Program-made: the position numbers and the translations under genes
Part shown: in pieces, positions 18,116 through 27,130 of the stretch
Layout: every line of letters begins with the position of its first letter
How positions within the stretch are numbered: the first letter of the stretch is position 1
Notes under the pieces: model-generated
Seen by the model: only the letters and a program-made list of their open reading frames with translations
Database searches by the model: none
What the model was told of the DNA's origin: nothing
DNA from: Mucilaginibacter sp. SMC90
GTDB lineage: Bacteria > Bacteroidota > Bacteroidia > Sphingobacteriales > Sphingobacteriaceae
Length of the DNA: 64,000 nucleotides
Reading direction: 5' to 3'
NCBI RefSeq assembly: GCF_022811725.1
Contig: NZ_CP094527.1
Span: forward strand, 4,712,001-4,776,000

Positions 18116-19355
18116 TACGCTGAACAACAGGATAAGCTATTACCTGCTTATGCTACTGCTGCTGAGCCTGCCGTTTGATATGTTTTACAGCCACTTGTTG
18201 TTAATAGGTTTAGCATTGCACACTATTGTTCAAATTCAAAAAAGCACCATTAAACCATTATTAACCAGCACTAACTTTGCTTTGGCAGCTGTTTTTTTGG
18301 TGACCCTGTTAAGCACTATTTACAGCACAAATAAACCGCGGGCTTTTACAGAGTTAGGCAGGCAGGTCACTATTTTGCTTATTCCGCTGATTTTTTGCTT
18401 TAACCCGCTCGATATAAAAAAATACAGGCACAATCTGTTGCTGGTATTTTCCCTGGGATGTGTTGCTACTATCGGGTATCTTTTTTTACAGGCGTTAATT
18501 ACTATCAGATATTATCATTTACCGTTAAAGGTTTTAGTGTCACCGGCATTTACCAATCACAACTTTTCGGAGCCGCTGGATATTCACGCCACATTTTTTT
18601 CTATGCAAATAGTTTTAGCCTTAGTTTATCTTATATATGTGTTTATAAAAGAGAAATCAGCAAAGCGTCGGATATTTTATTTGTTATGTTGTTGTTTACT
18701 GGCGGCAGGTATTATTCAGCTTAGTTCAAAGTCAATATTCGTAGCGATAGTGATTATTCTGAATGTGGTTATTCCGTGGTTTATGTTAAGGGGACGGATA
18801 CGTTTAAAATATATAACCATAGTTACGTCGTTATTTATTGCAGTAATAGCAGGTATTTTCACAATGCGCGCCTTCCGCGACAGGTACGTTACCGAATTAA
18901 GAAAAGACCTTAGCAAATCAACCGGACCCGAACTTACGGATCCAAGGCTCGCGCGCTGGGGCGTAGCTATAGCTATAGGTTCAGAATCACCGGTTATAGG
19001 ACATGGTGCAGGCACGGAGGTGGGTTTACTAAAAGATCCTTTTTTTGATCACCAGTTTTACCGATCATATTTGGCCGGATTAAACGCCCACAATCAGTTT
19101 ATTAGCTTCTTTATTAAATCGGGGATCACCGGCTTACTCGTTTACCTTTTTGCGTTAATGTTTGGCATCAGGGCAGCTATCACCAGGCGCGACTTGATGC
19201 TGATGGCTTTTATGGTTGTTGTAATTGCTGTTTCCTTATCCGAAAACTTTTTAGACGTAGATAAGGGCATCTTTTTTTACAGTGTGTTTTTTTCATTATT
19301 AATATTTTCCACAAGCGCCCAACAAACTGAAAACCAAGCTAAAAATATTGTGTAA
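18090..19355 (+). CDS. O-antigen ligase/polymerase family protein (Wzy_C)
   Basis: The 421-residue protein has about ten to twelve membrane helices. Near the end it carries the Wzy_C-like loop VIGHGAGTEVG followed by LNAHNQFISFFIKSGITGLL. The N-H-N/Q-F pattern with a following glycine-rich helix is typical of WaaL/Wzy ligases and polymerases. It would join repeat units, or attach glycan to a carrier, on the periplasmic side. A second Met (MPDDTLNN) at 18105 could be the true start; the annotated start overlaps the preceding gene by 26 bp. Confidence 0.85.
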   Translation: MEKLLMPDDTLNNRISYYLLMLLLLSLPFDMFYSHLLLIGLALHTIVQIQKSTIKPLLTSTNFALAAVFLVTLLSTIYSTNKPRAFTELGRQVTILLIPLIFCFNPLDIKKYRHNLLLVFSLGCVATIGYLFLQALITIRYYHLPLKVLVSPAFTNHNFSEPLDIHATFFSMQIVLALVYLIYVFIKEKSAKRRIFYLLCCCLLAAGIIQLSSKSIFVAIVIILNVVIPWFMLRGRIRLKYITIVTSLFIAVIAGIFTMRAFRDRYVTELRKDLSKSTGPELTDPRLARWGVAIAIGSESPVIGHGAGTEVGLLKDPFFDHQFYRSYLAGLNAHNQFISFFIKSGITGLLVYLFALMFGIRAAITRRDLMLMAFMVVVIAVSLSENFLDVDKGIFFYSVFFSLLIFSTSAQQTENQAKNIV

Positions 19356-19366
19356 CTACTTTGTTG

Positions 19367-19376
19367 GCAGGCAACC
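19367..19376 (-). promoter_or_regulatory. GGTTGCCTGC motif, copy 3 of 3 (inverted)
   Basis: The reverse complement GCAGGCAACC lies in the 61-bp gap between the ligase-like gene and the nucleotidyltransferase-fold gene. It is identical over 10 bp to the copies at 9039 and 13002. Its opposite orientation relative to transcription argues for a DNA site rather than an RNA element. Confidence 0.3.
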
Positions 19377-19416
19377 AAAGCCATAAGCGATACGTCATCA
19401 TTATATATACAAAGAC

Positions 19417-20379
19417 GTGAAAAGTATAGCCACCTTAATTGAACAAAATAATAAACGCTTGTTGAATACCCGGAACAATATTTTAGCCACCCTTGCCTAT
19501 TTTGACATGTGGGACTATCCGTTAACCTACGGCGAAATATTCCTGTTTTTGGAAAACAAGTATGGCCAGCATGATTTCACTGAAGCACTTGATCATCTTA
19601 TAGCCAACAAGCTGGTGTTTCATTTCGACAGGTTTTATTCGCTCAAAAACGATTACATGATTGCGGTAAAACGCAACAAGGGAAATAAAAAAGCTGCCGA
19701 ACTGATCAATAAGGCAAAAGAAGTAGGCGCTTTCCTCATCAGGTTTCCATATGTACGAGGCATAGGCATTTCGGGGTCATTATCAAAAAACTGTGCCGAC
19801 GACAATTCGGACATTGATTTTTTTATCATTACCGAGCGCAACCGGCTATGGATTGCGCGTACGTTTATGCATATGTTTAAAAAGCTTACGTTTTTGGTTG
19901 GTAAACAACACAACCACTGCATGAATTATTATATTGACGAGGCCCGGCTGCAGATAGTTGAAAAAAACATTTATACCGCCATTGAAGTAGCTACGATTAT
20001 CCCGCTTGAAGGAGATATCACCTTTGAAAGCTTTTATGGTGCCAACACATGGATGCACGATTTCCTTCCTAACAAATGTATGCGCCTTGCTACTGCCAGG
20101 CCATTAAAAAAGGCATGGTTTAAATCCCTTATAGAACGCTTGTTTAACAACCGGCTTGGCAATTGGCTGGATAATACCTTGATGCAGATCACATCAGGCA
20201 GGTGGAACAAGAAAACCGAAATGAAAAAACTCAATATGCGGGGCGCTGTAATGAGCATGGCAGCAAGCAAACACTTTGCCAAGCCCGCTCCCGAAAACTT
20301 TCAGCTTAAGTTGATTGAAAGGTACCGGATCAAAGTTTCCAACTTGTTACAACAATTTGAAGAACAGGTTGCTCAATAA
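19417..20379 (+). CDS. Nucleotidyltransferase-fold protein with N-terminal winged-helix region
   Basis: The 320-residue frame begins at a GTG (19417). Residues 20-85 look like a winged helix (ILATLAYFDMWDYPLTYGEI). Residues 105-150 carry the polymerase-beta/MNT nucleotidyltransferase signature: GSLSKNCADDNSDIDFFIIT, that is G-S followed by D-x-D. The catalytic pair D-I-D is intact. The remainder is helical and basic. It is the last gene of the exopolysaccharide operon. It could modify a sugar carrier or a protein with a nucleotide, but no substrate can be inferred. It does not resemble sugar-phosphate nucleotidylyltransferases. Confidence 0.75.
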   Translation: MKSIATLIEQNNKRLLNTRNNILATLAYFDMWDYPLTYGEIFLFLENKYGQHDFTEALDHLIANKLVFHFDRFYSLKNDYMIAVKRNKGNKKAAELINKAKEVGAFLIRFPYVRGIGISGSLSKNCADDNSDIDFFIITERNRLWIARTFMHMFKKLTFLVGKQHNHCMNYYIDEARLQIVEKNIYTAIEVATIIPLEGDITFESFYGANTWMHDFLPNKCMRLATARPLKKAWFKSLIERLFNNRLGNWLDNTLMQITSGRWNKKTEMKKLNMRGAVMSMAASKHFAKPAPENFQLKLIERYRIKVSNLLQQFEEQVAQ

Positions 20380-20394
20380 CTGCTTTAGCATTAA

Positions 20395-20436
20395 AAGCAG
20401 GCCTGAAGTCAAATAAAATCAGCTCCATGCCTGCTT
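20395..20436. terminator. Bidirectional terminator between convergent operons
   Basis: An 8-bp stem, AAGCAGGC (20395-20402) with GCCTGCTT (20429-20436), lies between the stops of the convergent genes ending at 20379 and 20476. Flanking A and T runs make it usable in both directions. Confidence 0.6.
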
Positions 20437-20475
20437 CCTGTTTTAATTGTTTTGTAGATTTTGGTTATCTGATAA

Positions 20476-22059
20476 TTATAACGCTTTAATCGTATTCCAA
20501 TCAACAACACCAACCTTTTTAGCCCATGCAAGGTACTCTGCTTCAAGCGCTTTAACTTTATCTGGATACTTTGCAGCAAGGTTGTTTATTTCAGAGCGAT
20601 CTGCTTTCAGGTCATATAACTCCCAGGGCTCGCCAATTTCTGCAACCAATTTCCATTGGCCTTTTCTTATGGCCCGGCTGCCTTCGTGCTCCCAGAATAA
20701 TGTTTTATTACCGATATATGATTTCCCTTTAAAGGCATCAAGCAAACTGATGCCCGCCAATGGCGTTAACTGCCTGTTTTTAAATTGAGTGGGATAACTA
20801 ATACCTGCGATATCAAGACAAGTAGGCATCAGATCAATCAAATGTCCGGGGCTACTATTGCTACTTCCGGCTTTGATATGTCCCGGATACCAGGCAATAA
20901 GCGGCGTTGCTATACCGCCTTCGTGTGTATTGCGTTTAAACAACTTGAACGGGGTATTGCTTACGTTTGCCCAGGGGATCTCATAACTGTCAATTGAATT
21001 TACAGAACCGGGAGTTCCGTCCTTTTGTATCACAGTCGACAGGCTCTTCACCTCATCTGCACTGCCTCCATTGTCGGATGCAAACAGGATGATGGTATTT
21101 TTATCTTTTCCTAACTGCTTCAGTTTAGCCAGAATCTCACCTATGCATGCATCCATCCGGTAAACCATAGCCGCATAAATGGCCTTGCGGGTATCCCATT
21201 TGTCTTTTTCTTCGGGAGATAATGAATCCCATGCAGGGGCACGTTTATCCCTTGCTGGTAGTTGCCATTGCTTTTTAATAATACCGGCGGCTAACTGTTT
21301 TTCATAACGCTTCTTTCGTAACACATCCCAGCCTTTAAGATATTGACCTTTAAACTTCGCAATATCCTGTGGCAACGCCTGAATAGGCCAATGCGGGGCA
21401 TTGTAAGCCACGTACATAAAAAACGGCTTCTGCTGATTTTTGATCTCATTCAATGATTTGATCGCAAAGTCGGTAATGGCTTGTGTAAGATATTTTGAAG
21501 TATCGCTACGGGTGATCTCCTTATCATTCAGCATAAAGGTGATCTTGCTGCCATCATTATACAACGGTGCCGAGTTAAAATAACTGCTGCCATTGTTCAG
21601 CATGGTAAATGATTGATCAAACCCTCGGTTATAGGCCAGTGCAGATTGCTGCAACCCAACATGCCATTTACCTGATACGATGGTGTTATAACCTGCCTCA
21701 TCTTTCAGCAGCTCGGCAATGGTAGCGCTGTGGTCATTCAGGTAACCCTGGTATGCCGGCGAACCTTTGTATTTTACCATGTCGCCAACACCTGCCTGGT
21801 GCGGGTACAGCCCGGTTAATAATGCAGCCCGCGATGGACAGCATCTGCCCGCGTTATAAAATTGTGTCATCTTCAATCCCTCACGCGCAAGCCTGTCAAT
21901 ATTAGGTGTGCTGATTTCCGAACCAAAGCAGCCAATATCAGAAAAGCCCATATCGTCGGCTAAAATGACAACGATATTGGGCTTTTGCTTAGGGGCCTGC
22001 CCAAATACAGGCCCCGTGCAAAATATAGCTACCAATAGGTAGCCAATGTGTTTAATCAT
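20476..22059 (-). CDS. Arylsulfatase A-like sulfatase (secreted)
   Basis: The 527-residue protein starts with a signal peptide (cleavage near VFG-QAPK). It opens with the metal-binding PNIVVILADDMGFSDIGCFG typical of type I sulfatases. The activation motif is CCPSRAALLTG. By the C-x-P-S-R rule Cys73 is converted to formylglycine, so the enzyme needs the FGE encoded at 32331-33473. A later HWPIQALP segment and FASDNGGS supply further metal and sulfate ligands. It would hydrolyse a sulfate ester in the periplasm. It is the last gene of the sulfate-ester operon, 8 bp after the rhodanese-thioredoxin gene, and is only distantly related to the tandem sulfatases upstream. Confidence 0.93.
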   Translation of the reverse strand: MIKHIGYLLVAIFCTGPVFGQAPKQKPNIVVILADDMGFSDIGCFGSEISTPNIDRLAREGLKMTQFYNAGRCCPSRAALLTGLYPHQAGVGDMVKYKGSPAYQGYLNDHSATIAELLKDEAGYNTIVSGKWHVGLQQSALAYNRGFDQSFTMLNNGSSYFNSAPLYNDGSKITFMLNDKEITRSDTSKYLTQAITDFAIKSLNEIKNQQKPFFMYVAYNAPHWPIQALPQDIAKFKGQYLKGWDVLRKKRYEKQLAAGIIKKQWQLPARDKRAPAWDSLSPEEKDKWDTRKAIYAAMVYRMDACIGEILAKLKQLGKDKNTIILFASDNGGSADEVKSLSTVIQKDGTPGSVNSIDSYEIPWANVSNTPFKLFKRNTHEGGIATPLIAWYPGHIKAGSSNSSPGHLIDLMPTCLDIAGISYPTQFKNRQLTPLAGISLLDAFKGKSYIGNKTLFWEHEGSRAIRKGQWKLVAEIGEPWELYDLKADRSEINNLAAKYPDKVKALEAEYLAWAKKVGVVDWNTIKAL

Positions 22060-22067
22060 ATTCCGGG

Positions 22068-22799
22068 TTATTTATTATTGGCAGCCAATCCGCTTTTGGC
22101 CAGTTCGGTAGTTGCTATAACCTGAGCAGTTGATGAAAAGCCCTGCTTTTTCCAAACTTCCTTACCGTTTTTATACAGTACCAACGTTGGCAATACATTT
22201 ACCTTTAGCTCTTTTGCTAAGTTGGTATTGTCATAAACTTCAATACTGATCACCTTCGGAGTAAAAGCTGAATTTGCTTTGAGCGAATCCAATACAGGCA
22301 CCAACTTTTTGCAGGCCCCGCAATACCTCGACCCAAAATCAACCAACACCAAAGGCGATGAAGCTGTCAGTTCATTAAATTGGGCTTTTGATAGTGAAAC
22401 CCCTTTTTTTGTGGTAGAAATAATTGGATAACCCGAACCTATCCAGTTGGCTAAACCGCCTGGTAACTCTTCAACATCCTTAAATCCTTTGGCCCGCAAC
22501 TCGCGCGAAAGCACCGTGCTCCGGCCATTAGCTATTGAGTAAACAAAGGTTGGCTTTTCCTTATCCAAGCCATCCAGTTTTTGCTGATAGTCTGCTGCTT
22601 TTGCGTCAACATTTACGGCATCTTTGATATGATTTTGTACAAACTCTTCCGCCGAACGGGCGTCCAGGATCTGCGGTTCTTTTGCCTGTTTTAGTTTAGC
22701 CGCGAAAGCTTCGAGCGATAATAAAGCAGGCGATTGCGCTTTTACTTCGCCTTTGAAAACTACCAGCAGGGCCAGTAATACAATTTTTAAGTTTTTCAT
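22068..22799 (-). CDS. Periplasmic rhodanese-thioredoxin fusion; rhodanese cysteine replaced by serine
   Basis: The 243-residue protein has a signal peptide (cleavage after VKA), a rhodanese domain at about 25-125 and a thioredoxin domain at about 135-240. The thioredoxin site is intact: CGAC, Cys160 and Cys163. In the rhodanese domain the usual catalytic loop V-Y-C-x-x-G-x-R-S reads VYSIANGRS, with Ser88 where the sulfur-carrying Cys should be. The rhodanese domain is therefore probably a non-catalytic sulfur or anion binder. It lies between two sulfatase genes with gaps of 2 and 8 bp, so it belongs to the sulfate-ester operon. It may supply reducing equivalents to the periplasmic FGE or keep sulfatase cysteines reduced; that is inference. 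Confidence 0.88.
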   Translation of the reverse strand: MKNLKIVLLALLVVFKGEVKAQSPALLSLEAFAAKLKQAKEPQILDARSAEEFVQNHIKDAVNVDAKAADYQQKLDGLDKEKPTFVYSIANGRSTVLSRELRAKGFKDVEELPGGLANWIGSGYPIISTTKKGVSLSKAQFNELTASSPLVLVDFGSRYCGACKKLVPVLDSLKANSAFTPKVISIEVYDNTNLAKELKVNVLPTLVLYKNGKEVWKKQGFSSTAQVIATTELAKSGLAANNK

Positions 22800-22801
22800 G
22801 G

Positions 22802-24682
22802 TTAATTGTTGTTTTCGAGTTTGTGGATCCTTTTGTTGTTGATATCGTCCCTGTCAATAAACGGATAGATATGGTTCTTTTTAGCTTCGGCATCAAACAG
22901 ATCTTTAAGCTCTTTTAACTTTTCAGGATATTTTTTGGCGAGATCAATACGCTCGTTAAAATCCTCGTTCAGGTTATAAAGCTTCCAAACATCGTTATCG
23001 TAATTACGCTCGGGAATGGTTTTCTCTTTCGGAAAGTTTAGCAGGTCCACATTGTCCGGGCGATGCGCAGCCTCGGCTTTCCAGCCATCTTTATATATCG
23101 ACCTTGACGTAAAAATGTAATAGTATTGCTGGGCATGCAATGTTTTTGCCTGCGCGTTGTTGAACGAGCCGAAAAATGATTTGCCCTGCAACGTATCCTG
23201 CTTAATGCCTTTAACGTATTCGGGCAGTTTTAACCCGGCAGCCTCAATAGTAGTTGGGAATACATCAGATACATGGCTGTACTGCGTGCGGATGCCGCCT
23301 TTTTCGGTGATGAGTTTTGGATAATAAACTATCAGCGGGTTATGGGTACCGCCCTCGGCATCAGCGTCCGATTTCCAATATTTAAACGGCGTATTGGCTG
23401 CCTGTGCCCAACCTAAAGGATAATTGGTTGAAGCTTCGGGCGTACCGATGGTTTCGTAATCGCTTTCATTCCTTTTGATATAGTCGGCTTCGAGTGTGGT
23501 TGCTGCCGAGTTTTTTGGATTGATCACACCGTGTACGGTTCCTTCTTTGCTGGCGCCGTTATCGCCTATCATCACGAAAACCAATGTATTATCAAACTGG
23601 CCAGAAGCTTTCAGGTAACTGATCACGCGGCCCACCTGGTGATCGATATAGGTCAAATAACCTGCATAAACTTCCATGAACCGGGCATACAATTTCTTCT
23701 GATCGGCAGGCAGACTGTTCCAGGCCTTGATACGCTCGTTACGCTCGGGCAGTTTGGCATAAGCAGGGATATAACCGGCTTTTTTCTGGTTTTCAAATAC
23801 TTTTTCACGGTATACATCCCATCCTTCATCAAATTTGCCTTTATACAGGTCGCTCCATTCATGGCTTACCTGGTGAGGTGCGTGGGTAGCTCCCGGTGCG
23901 TAGTATAAAAAGAAAGGCTGATCGGGTGCCGCCTTGTGTGCTGCATCAATATAAGCAATAGCCTTATCGGTAATCTGCTCGTTCAGGTTGCGGCCATCCG
24001 GTTTGATGTGGAAATTATCCTCAACCAAATGCGGCGGATTATACTGATCGGTAGCTGATTCAAGGAACCCGAAGTGGTGATCAAAACCTTTGCCGGTTGG
24101 CCAACGATCAAACGGACCAACGGCTGTAGTATCCTCATCAGGAGTAACGCCCCATTTACCTACGGCAAAAGTGCTGTAGCCATTGGCACGAAGAGCTTCG
24201 GCAATGGTGCCTTTATCTGGCGGAATCCGGCCATCATAGCCTGGAAAACCGGCAGCCGTTGAAGCGTGTGCAAAGTTACCCATGTGTACATAATGGTGAT
24301 TACGTCCGGTTAGTAGTGACGATCTCGTTGGCGCGCAGATGCCTGCGGTATGGAAATTGGTATAGCGCAAACCATTATTGGCCAGCGTATCAAAGTTTGG
24401 CGTATTGATCAATCCGCCGAAAGTTCCTGACGCACCGAAACCCACATCATCCAGCAAAATCCAGACAATGTTTGGCGCGCCTTTGGGCGCTTTGAGTGGT
24501 TTGTTCCACCACTCTTTTGATTCGGCAAGCGTTTTACCTTCCACCCCCTTGTAATTGGCGGGATCGATGGGCGCTATATTAGCGGGCGTCACCTTAACCT
24601 GCGGCAATTGCGCAAAGGCAGGTAAGCTGAACGCTACGGCCATTGCCGATAAGGCGACAATTCGTTGATAATCGTATTTCAT
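22802..24682 (-). CDS. Arylsulfatase, tandem paralogue 2
   Basis: The 626-residue secreted protein has a signal peptide (AFSLPAFA-QLPQ). The N-terminal metal site is NIVWILLDDVGFG and the activation motif is CAPTRSSLLTG, with Cys116 as the formylglycine precursor under the C-x-P-x-R rule. FYYAPGATHAPHQ and FVMIGDNGASKEG supply conserved His, Asp and Asn ligands. This is the AtsA-like arylsulfatase group, larger than typical glycan sulfatases. It is closely similar to the neighbour at 24779-26614 throughout (for example TNYPLGWAQAANTPFKYWK in both), so the two arose by duplication. It starts 96 bp after that gene, within the sulfate-ester operon. Confidence 0.93.
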   Translation of the reverse strand: MKYDYQRIVALSAMAVAFSLPAFAQLPQVKVTPANIAPIDPANYKGVEGKTLAESKEWWNKPLKAPKGAPNIVWILLDDVGFGASGTFGGLINTPNFDTLANNGLRYTNFHTAGICAPTRSSLLTGRNHHYVHMGNFAHASTAAGFPGYDGRIPPDKGTIAEALRANGYSTFAVGKWGVTPDEDTTAVGPFDRWPTGKGFDHHFGFLESATDQYNPPHLVEDNFHIKPDGRNLNEQITDKAIAYIDAAHKAAPDQPFFLYYAPGATHAPHQVSHEWSDLYKGKFDEGWDVYREKVFENQKKAGYIPAYAKLPERNERIKAWNSLPADQKKLYARFMEVYAGYLTYIDHQVGRVISYLKASGQFDNTLVFVMIGDNGASKEGTVHGVINPKNSAATTLEADYIKRNESDYETIGTPEASTNYPLGWAQAANTPFKYWKSDADAEGGTHNPLIVYYPKLITEKGGIRTQYSHVSDVFPTTIEAAGLKLPEYVKGIKQDTLQGKSFFGSFNNAQAKTLHAQQYYYIFTSRSIYKDGWKAEAAHRPDNVDLLNFPKEKTIPERNYDNDVWKLYNLNEDFNERIDLAKKYPEKLKELKDLFDAEAKKNHIYPFIDRDDINNKRIHKLENNN

Positions 24683-24778
24683 AATTGTAAATGGTTATAT
24701 ATAGTTTATTAATCAGCTCACAAATAGCAATCAAGCTTTGGGCTTTTTGCCTTCTGCTTTTAGCTTTTATATAATTGG

Positions 24779-26614
24779 TTACTTTTTATAATTTTTGTGG
24801 ATACGCTGGTGATACACATCATACCAGTCGATGAACGGATACAGGTTGTTCTTTTGGGCCTGTGCTTCAAATACAGCTTTCAGCTCTTTTAACTTTTCGG
24901 GATATTTTTTAGCGAGATCAATGCGCTCGTTAAAATCTTCGTTCAGGTTATACAATTCCCAGGTATCCTCATCAAAGCTTTTATCGGGTACGTTTTGTCC
25001 AACTTTAAAATCCCCCAATTCCACGTTATCCGGGTGGTGTGCGGCTTCGGCCTTCCAACCATCGCTGTAAATAGATCTCGAACCAAAAATGTAATAGTGC
25101 TGCAAAACATGTTTTGATTTCGCTTCGGGATGATCAAATGAATACACCAATGAAGTACCCTGTAAAGTATCCTGCTTAATGCCACGGATATATTCGGGCA
25201 GTTTAATGCCTGTATATTCAAGCGTAGTAGGCAATACGTCAATCACATGCCCGTATTGGGTGCGGATGGTGCCTTTACCCTTAATGCCTTTAGGGTGATA
25301 AACTATCAGCGGGTTACGTGTGCCGCCTTCAGAATTGGCATCCTGTTTCCAGTATTTGAATGGTGTATTAGCAGCTTGTGCCCAACCCAGTGGGTAGTTA
25401 GTGCTGGCTTGTGGCGTACCGATATCGTCAATATCCTCGATATTGGTTTTCAGAAAAGCTTCTTCGGTAGCCAGTTTGGGCGAGTTCTTTTTAGGGTTGA
25501 TAACTCCGTGAACCGTACCTTCTTTACTTGCACCGTTATCACCAATGATCACAAACACCAAGGTGTTATCCAACTGACCGCTTTGTTTCAGATGATTGAT
25601 CAATCGGCCAACTTCATGATCGGTATAGGTCAAATATCCTGCATAAACTTCCATGAAACGGGCGTACAGTTTCTTCTCGGCATCAGGCAATGATTTCCAT
25701 GCCGGGATCCGTGTATTACGCTCAGGCAATTTGGCGTAGGCCGGGATGATACCCAATTGTTTTTGCCTTGCAATAACCTTCTCCCTGAAATCGTCCCAGC
25801 CGCTATCAAACTGACCTTTGTACAGGTCGCTCCACTCTTTTGCCACCTGGTGAGGTGAATGCGTAGCGCCCGGAGCATAGTATAAAAAGAATGGTTTATC
25901 AGGCGCAACTTTATGCTGGCGCGTTAAATAAAATATTGCTTTGTCTGTGATCTGATCGGTAAGGTGACGGCCATCCGGGGTTACATGGGCATTGTCCTCA
26001 ACCAGGTCGGGTTTATACTGATCGGTAGCCGATCCTAAAAATCCGAAGAAATGATCAAAACCTTTGCCTGTAGGCCAGCGATCAAATGGGCCGGCATCGG
26101 TGGCGTCTTCGTCAGGTGTTAAACCGTATTTACCTACCGCGAAGGTATTATAGCCATTCTCACGCAGAACTTCAGCAATAGTGCCTTTATCTGAAGGGAT
26201 GCGTCCGTCATAACCCGGAAAACCGGCCGACATGGCAACATGCGAAAACCCACCTTCATGAACGTAGTGATGGTTACGCCCTGTTAATAAGGCCGAGCGG
26301 GTTGGCGCGCAAATCCCAGCTGTATGAAAATTGGTATAGCGCAGGCCGTTATTGGCCAGCGTATCAAAATTGGGAGTTTTGATGATGCCGCCAAAGGTAC
26401 TTGTAGCACCAAAGCCAACATCATCTAAAATGATCCATAATACGTTTGGCGCGCCGGCGGGCGCTTTATGAGGCTCGGGCCACCACTCCTTCGAATCATC
26501 AAGCGTTTTACCCACCGTACCGCCAAATGCCGGTGCTTGTCCGTTTTGTGCTTTGGCTGTAAACGCTGCAAGCAAGCCAAGCGACAGGACTAATGTTATT
26601 TTCTTTGCTTTCAT
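24779..26614 (-). CDS. Arylsulfatase, tandem paralogue 1
   Basis: The 611-residue secreted protein has a signal peptide (FTAKA-QNGQ), the metal site NVLWIILDDVGFG and the activation motif CAPTRSALLTG with Cys102 as formylglycine precursor. The rest mirrors its downstream paralogue, with the same HSPHQ and GDNGASKEG motifs. Compared with that copy it lacks about 15 residues between the signal peptide and the KTLDDSKEWW segment. The conserved catalytic residues suggest both paralogues are active, perhaps on different sulfate esters. It follows the NTF2-like gene by 11 bp on the same strand. Confidence 0.93.
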   Translation of the reverse strand: MKAKKITLVLSLGLLAAFTAKAQNGQAPAFGGTVGKTLDDSKEWWPEPHKAPAGAPNVLWIILDDVGFGATSTFGGIIKTPNFDTLANNGLRYTNFHTAGICAPTRSALLTGRNHHYVHEGGFSHVAMSAGFPGYDGRIPSDKGTIAEVLRENGYNTFAVGKYGLTPDEDATDAGPFDRWPTGKGFDHFFGFLGSATDQYKPDLVEDNAHVTPDGRHLTDQITDKAIFYLTRQHKVAPDKPFFLYYAPGATHSPHQVAKEWSDLYKGQFDSGWDDFREKVIARQKQLGIIPAYAKLPERNTRIPAWKSLPDAEKKLYARFMEVYAGYLTYTDHEVGRLINHLKQSGQLDNTLVFVIIGDNGASKEGTVHGVINPKKNSPKLATEEAFLKTNIEDIDDIGTPQASTNYPLGWAQAANTPFKYWKQDANSEGGTRNPLIVYHPKGIKGKGTIRTQYGHVIDVLPTTLEYTGIKLPEYIRGIKQDTLQGTSLVYSFDHPEAKSKHVLQHYYIFGSRSIYSDGWKAEAAHHPDNVELGDFKVGQNVPDKSFDEDTWELYNLNEDFNERIDLAKKYPEKLKELKAVFEAQAQKNNLYPFIDWYDVYHQRIHKNYKK

Positions 26615-26625
26615 TGGTAATAAGT

Positions 26626-27102
26626 TTATTCGGCATAGCTGGAGCGGAACTTTACACCCCAGCGGCCGTTTTCTTTGGTTAATATGTATAGTGATTCATA
26701 GTGCCCTATCAAACTGCCATCGGCACGGAATCGTGAAAAGCGGGTATCCACGTGTACCTTATCGGCCGATGCCTGCACAATATTGCGATGGTCCCATTGG
26801 CTGTGGTCCCAGCCTGCTTTTTGCAGTTCGCCAAATACTTTAGCTGAATCGCGTAAACCGGCTTTTTCCAGTACCGACATTTTGCCGCCAGCCAACCGGT
26901 AATGCGGAAACTGGTAGGTATCCTCCCACCCTTTAAGGTCTTTGGCATTAAAAGTGGTCATGTATTCGTCAAGTACCTGGAAAACGGCAGCACTTACCCG
27001 TGGGTCTACGCCGTGCGAGCCACTTTCGATAGGGACGCTTTGTGCTGATACCCGGCCGGTTAGGGCGGCCAGTATGAGCAGGAACATTGTTATCTTTTTC
27101 AT
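26626..27102 (-). CDS. Secreted NTF2/SnoaL-like protein
   Basis: The 158-residue protein starts with a signal peptide (MKKITMFLLILAALTGRVSA). The mature part has the alpha-then-beta-sheet pattern of the NTF2-like fold: AVFQVLDEYMTTFNAKDLKG with W-E-D-T, then HVDTRFSRFRADGSLIGHYE and a final strand GRWGVKFRSSYAE. NTF2-like proteins bind small hydrophobic ligands or act as isomerases or dehydratases; which applies here is not evident. It sits between SusD and the tandem sulfatases, so it may bind or modify the sulfated substrate or its product. Confidence 0.75.
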   Translation of the reverse strand: MKKITMFLLILAALTGRVSAQSVPIESGSHGVDPRVSAAVFQVLDEYMTTFNAKDLKGWEDTYQFPHYRLAGGKMSVLEKAGLRDSAKVFGELQKAGWDHSQWDHRNIVQASADKVHVDTRFSRFRADGSLIGHYESLYILTKENGRWGVKFRSSYAE

Positions 27103-27130
27103 AGGTTATCGCTTTTAAATCGCTTGTATA

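Noticed and set aside
25247..25693. Open frame of 148 codons on the plus strand
   Set aside because: It is antisense to a well-supported sulfatase, with Phe/Cys-rich composition typical of reverse-strand reading.
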